Shown here: in pieces, positions 62,828 through 64,000 of the stretch
Position numbering within the stretch: position 1 is the stretch's first letter
Layout of the letters: every line of letters begins with the position of its first letter
Source of the DNA: a bacterium
Lineage (GTDB): Bacteria > Zixibacteria > MSB-5A5 > GN15 > FEB-12
Length of the DNA: 64,000 nt
Direction of reading: 5' to 3'
Assembly (NCBI GenBank): GCA_020444475.1
Contig: JAHLKV010000003.1
Coordinates: 310,001 to 374,000, forward strand
The notes under the pieces: generated by a model
What the model was told of the DNA's origin: nothing
The model's database searches: none
What the model saw: the letters and a program-made list of their open reading frames with translations, nothing else
Translations under genes and position numbers: made by a program

Positions 62828-63493
62828 AGACCGCAAATCCGGTCCGCAGGGACACCAATATACCCGCTAAGCGAAAAAAGGCAATCAGATTTTTGACCAC
62901 CTTCCCTACCCATGAGGTTCACATTCCCCGCCGTCGAACACGCACGCCGGGCGTCCAAAACCACCCCACCCCCAACTGCCACCAGACCGTTGCACAAGAA
63001 CTTACCGCACCCTCCGTGGGTTATCACATCCACTATCCTCTATTGCTCCCCATTCACCCTCCGCCGCGCTCTGCGATCGCTTGTGTATATTTTCCCAAAC
63101 ACGTCCATTTTCATTACCACACCAAACACGCCAACCGCTTAAGCGCTTGACATTTACGACTCACATCATATCTTAACTTCGTTGGCTTGGCGATAGAAGC
63201 GCTACCGGAGACTCGGTCTCAGGAGCACACTCGGTCTTATCTGAAGAACCACATTTACGATCGTTGTGAGGACGCCGGGCACGGCACTGAGCAAAACGAA
63301 AAAGCGCTCACGCTCAGCCTGCCGGCCGGGGTAGATGACAATTCAGGTTCTCCCGAACAACGCCGAATGACGCCTCATCCTGCAGAACCGCTTTTCCGGA
63401 CATCACACCTCAGACTCGGAATCAAAACGAATGTCAACGGACGTTAGGTCATAGAAACGAGTAACCAGAAACCCATAAACATGTAAGGTACCT
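62828..63493. other. Intergenic region before the peptidase-like gene
   Basis: No gene is supported. The first half is C/A-rich on the plus strand, and around 63100-63180 it is more AT-rich and holds a candidate promoter. The frame at 63187-63447 starts with TTG, lacks a ribosome site and shows no family, so it is more likely part of a long 5' leader. Confidence 0.5.
63147..63174 (+). promoter_or_regulatory. Candidate sigma-70-type promoter
   Basis: TTGACA (63147-63152) and TATCTT (63169-63174) are 16 bases apart. The CGCTTAAGCG palindrome just upstream (63136-63145) could be an operator. It would give a 5' leader of about 310 bases for the gene at 63494. Confidence 0.45.
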
Positions 63494-64000
63494 ATGAAAA
63501 TCCGGAGCGCTATTGGATTGCTGCTGGCTTTCATGCTTGTCACGGGGACGGCATTCGGCCAGATCAGCCATGGGGGCGAACCTGCCAGTTTCTCAAATCC
63601 ACTGAAGGCGTCGGTTGACGCTCACTTGATGCCTTCGATAAACGTCGATGAACTTCGCGCCGAAGACGCGCTCGAGGGGAAGGACGTGCCCCAGCGATTC
63701 GGCTGGCCGTTCGAAGTCGACTTTACGCTTACCAACTCCGGCACCTGGGACACGCTGTCCAACGGCGACCGCGTCTGGCGGCTGCGAATCGCCTCGCAGG
63801 GTGCCTACTCGATAAACCTGCTGTTCGACCGATTCGACATCCCGCGCGGCGCCCGGTTGTTCGTTTACAACACCGAGAAAACGCACGTTATCGGCTCCTT
63901 CACTTCGCAGAATATGAAGGTCGACAAGAAGTTTGCGACCCAGCCGGTTGAGGGCGAACAGATCATCGTCGAATACTACGAACCGTACCTCGTGCGTGGA
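63494..64000 (+). CDS. Secreted protein, N-terminal part resembling the propeptide of T9SS trypsin-like peptidases; 3' end missing
   Basis: The frame runs from ATG at 63494 (TAAGG upstream) off the right edge, giving the first 169 residues. A signal peptide (VTGTAFGQ) is followed by SFSNPLKASVDAHLMPSINVD, FGWPFEVDFTLTNSGTW, DRVWRLRIASQGAYSINLLF and DIPRGARLFVYNTEKTHVIG. It then reads FTSQNMKVDKKFATQPVEGE. This is the pattern of the N-terminal propeptide of lysyl-endopeptidase-like and other trypsin-fold peptidases of FCB bacteria. The catalytic domain and any sorting tail would lie outside the window, so the peptidase call is from the propeptide only. Confidence 0.75.
   Translation, partial: MKIRSAIGLLLAFMLVTGTAFGQISHGGEPASFSNPLKASVDAHLMPSINVDELRAEDALEGKDVPQRFGWPFEVDFTLTNSGTWDTLSNGDRVWRLRIASQGAYSINLLFDRFDIPRGARLFVYNTEKTHVIGSFTSQNMKVDKKFATQPVEGEQIIVEYYEPYLVRG

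Noticed and set aside
63187-63447. An 86-residue plus-strand frame
   Set aside because: TTG start without a ribosome site and no recognisable fold; more likely the leader of the gene at 63494.

Overview
The window reads as chromosomal DNA of a GC-rich, Gram-negative bacterium of the FCB superphylum, probably a candidate phylum such as Zixibacteria; the phylum is inference. The signs are TonB-dependent receptors with N-terminal carboxypeptidase-regulatory-like domains, PorV/PorQ-type barrels, secreted proteins ending in FlgD-like sorting domains of the type IX secretion kind, and C-terminal dockerin-like repeats. Almost every gene is on the minus strand, in tightly packed operons with stop/start overlaps.

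Layout. 1-4.5 kb: the end of an HD-GYP phosphodiesterase, then a minus-strand operon of decaheme cytochrome, MtrB-like porin and multiheme lipoprotein, the parts of a trans-outer-membrane electron conduit. 4.9-8.9 kb: a cobalamin riboswitch followed by a BtuB-like receptor and a secreted beta-propeller resembling BtuG but ending in a dockerin-like pair. 9.0-16 kb: an operon of TonB receptor, large sorted surface protein and PorV-like protein. 16.5-20.6 kb: a CDP-alcohol phosphatidyltransferase, a D-threonine-aldolase-family enzyme overlapping a substrate-binding/TolC-like fusion, and a lone receiver protein. 20.9-24.8 kb: a heterodimeric ABC exporter preceded by a 26-codon leader ORF and a terminator with a perfect competing antiterminator segment. 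24.8-26.8 kb: a repeat-rich stretch in which two 291-bp direct repeats flank a small lipoprotein gene. 26.8-34 kb: TonB receptor, serine beta-lactamase-like protein, FG-GAP/dockerin protein and MFS transporter.

34-42.3 kb: a heme operon hemA-hemC-hemL-hemE-hemN-hemH-hemY, lacking only hemB and hemD of a protoporphyrin route. It could supply the cytochromes at 0.8-4.5 kb. 42.5-57.9 kb: a six-gene operon joining a 2981-residue secreted protein, a PorV-TPR fusion, a membrane SpoIIE-type phosphatase, a STAS-HATPase fusion, a STAS protein and a GAF-PAS histidine kinase. This couples a surface structure to a partner-switching signalling module and is the most unusual arrangement here.

58-64 kb: a DinB protein, a membrane protein with a small XRE regulator, and two identical tRNA-Leu(CAG) genes in 114-bp direct repeats that bracket one large lipoprotein gene of different base composition. 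The window ends inside a secreted protein resembling the propeptide of T9SS trypsin-like peptidases. No CRISPR array, transposase, integrase or rRNA was seen.
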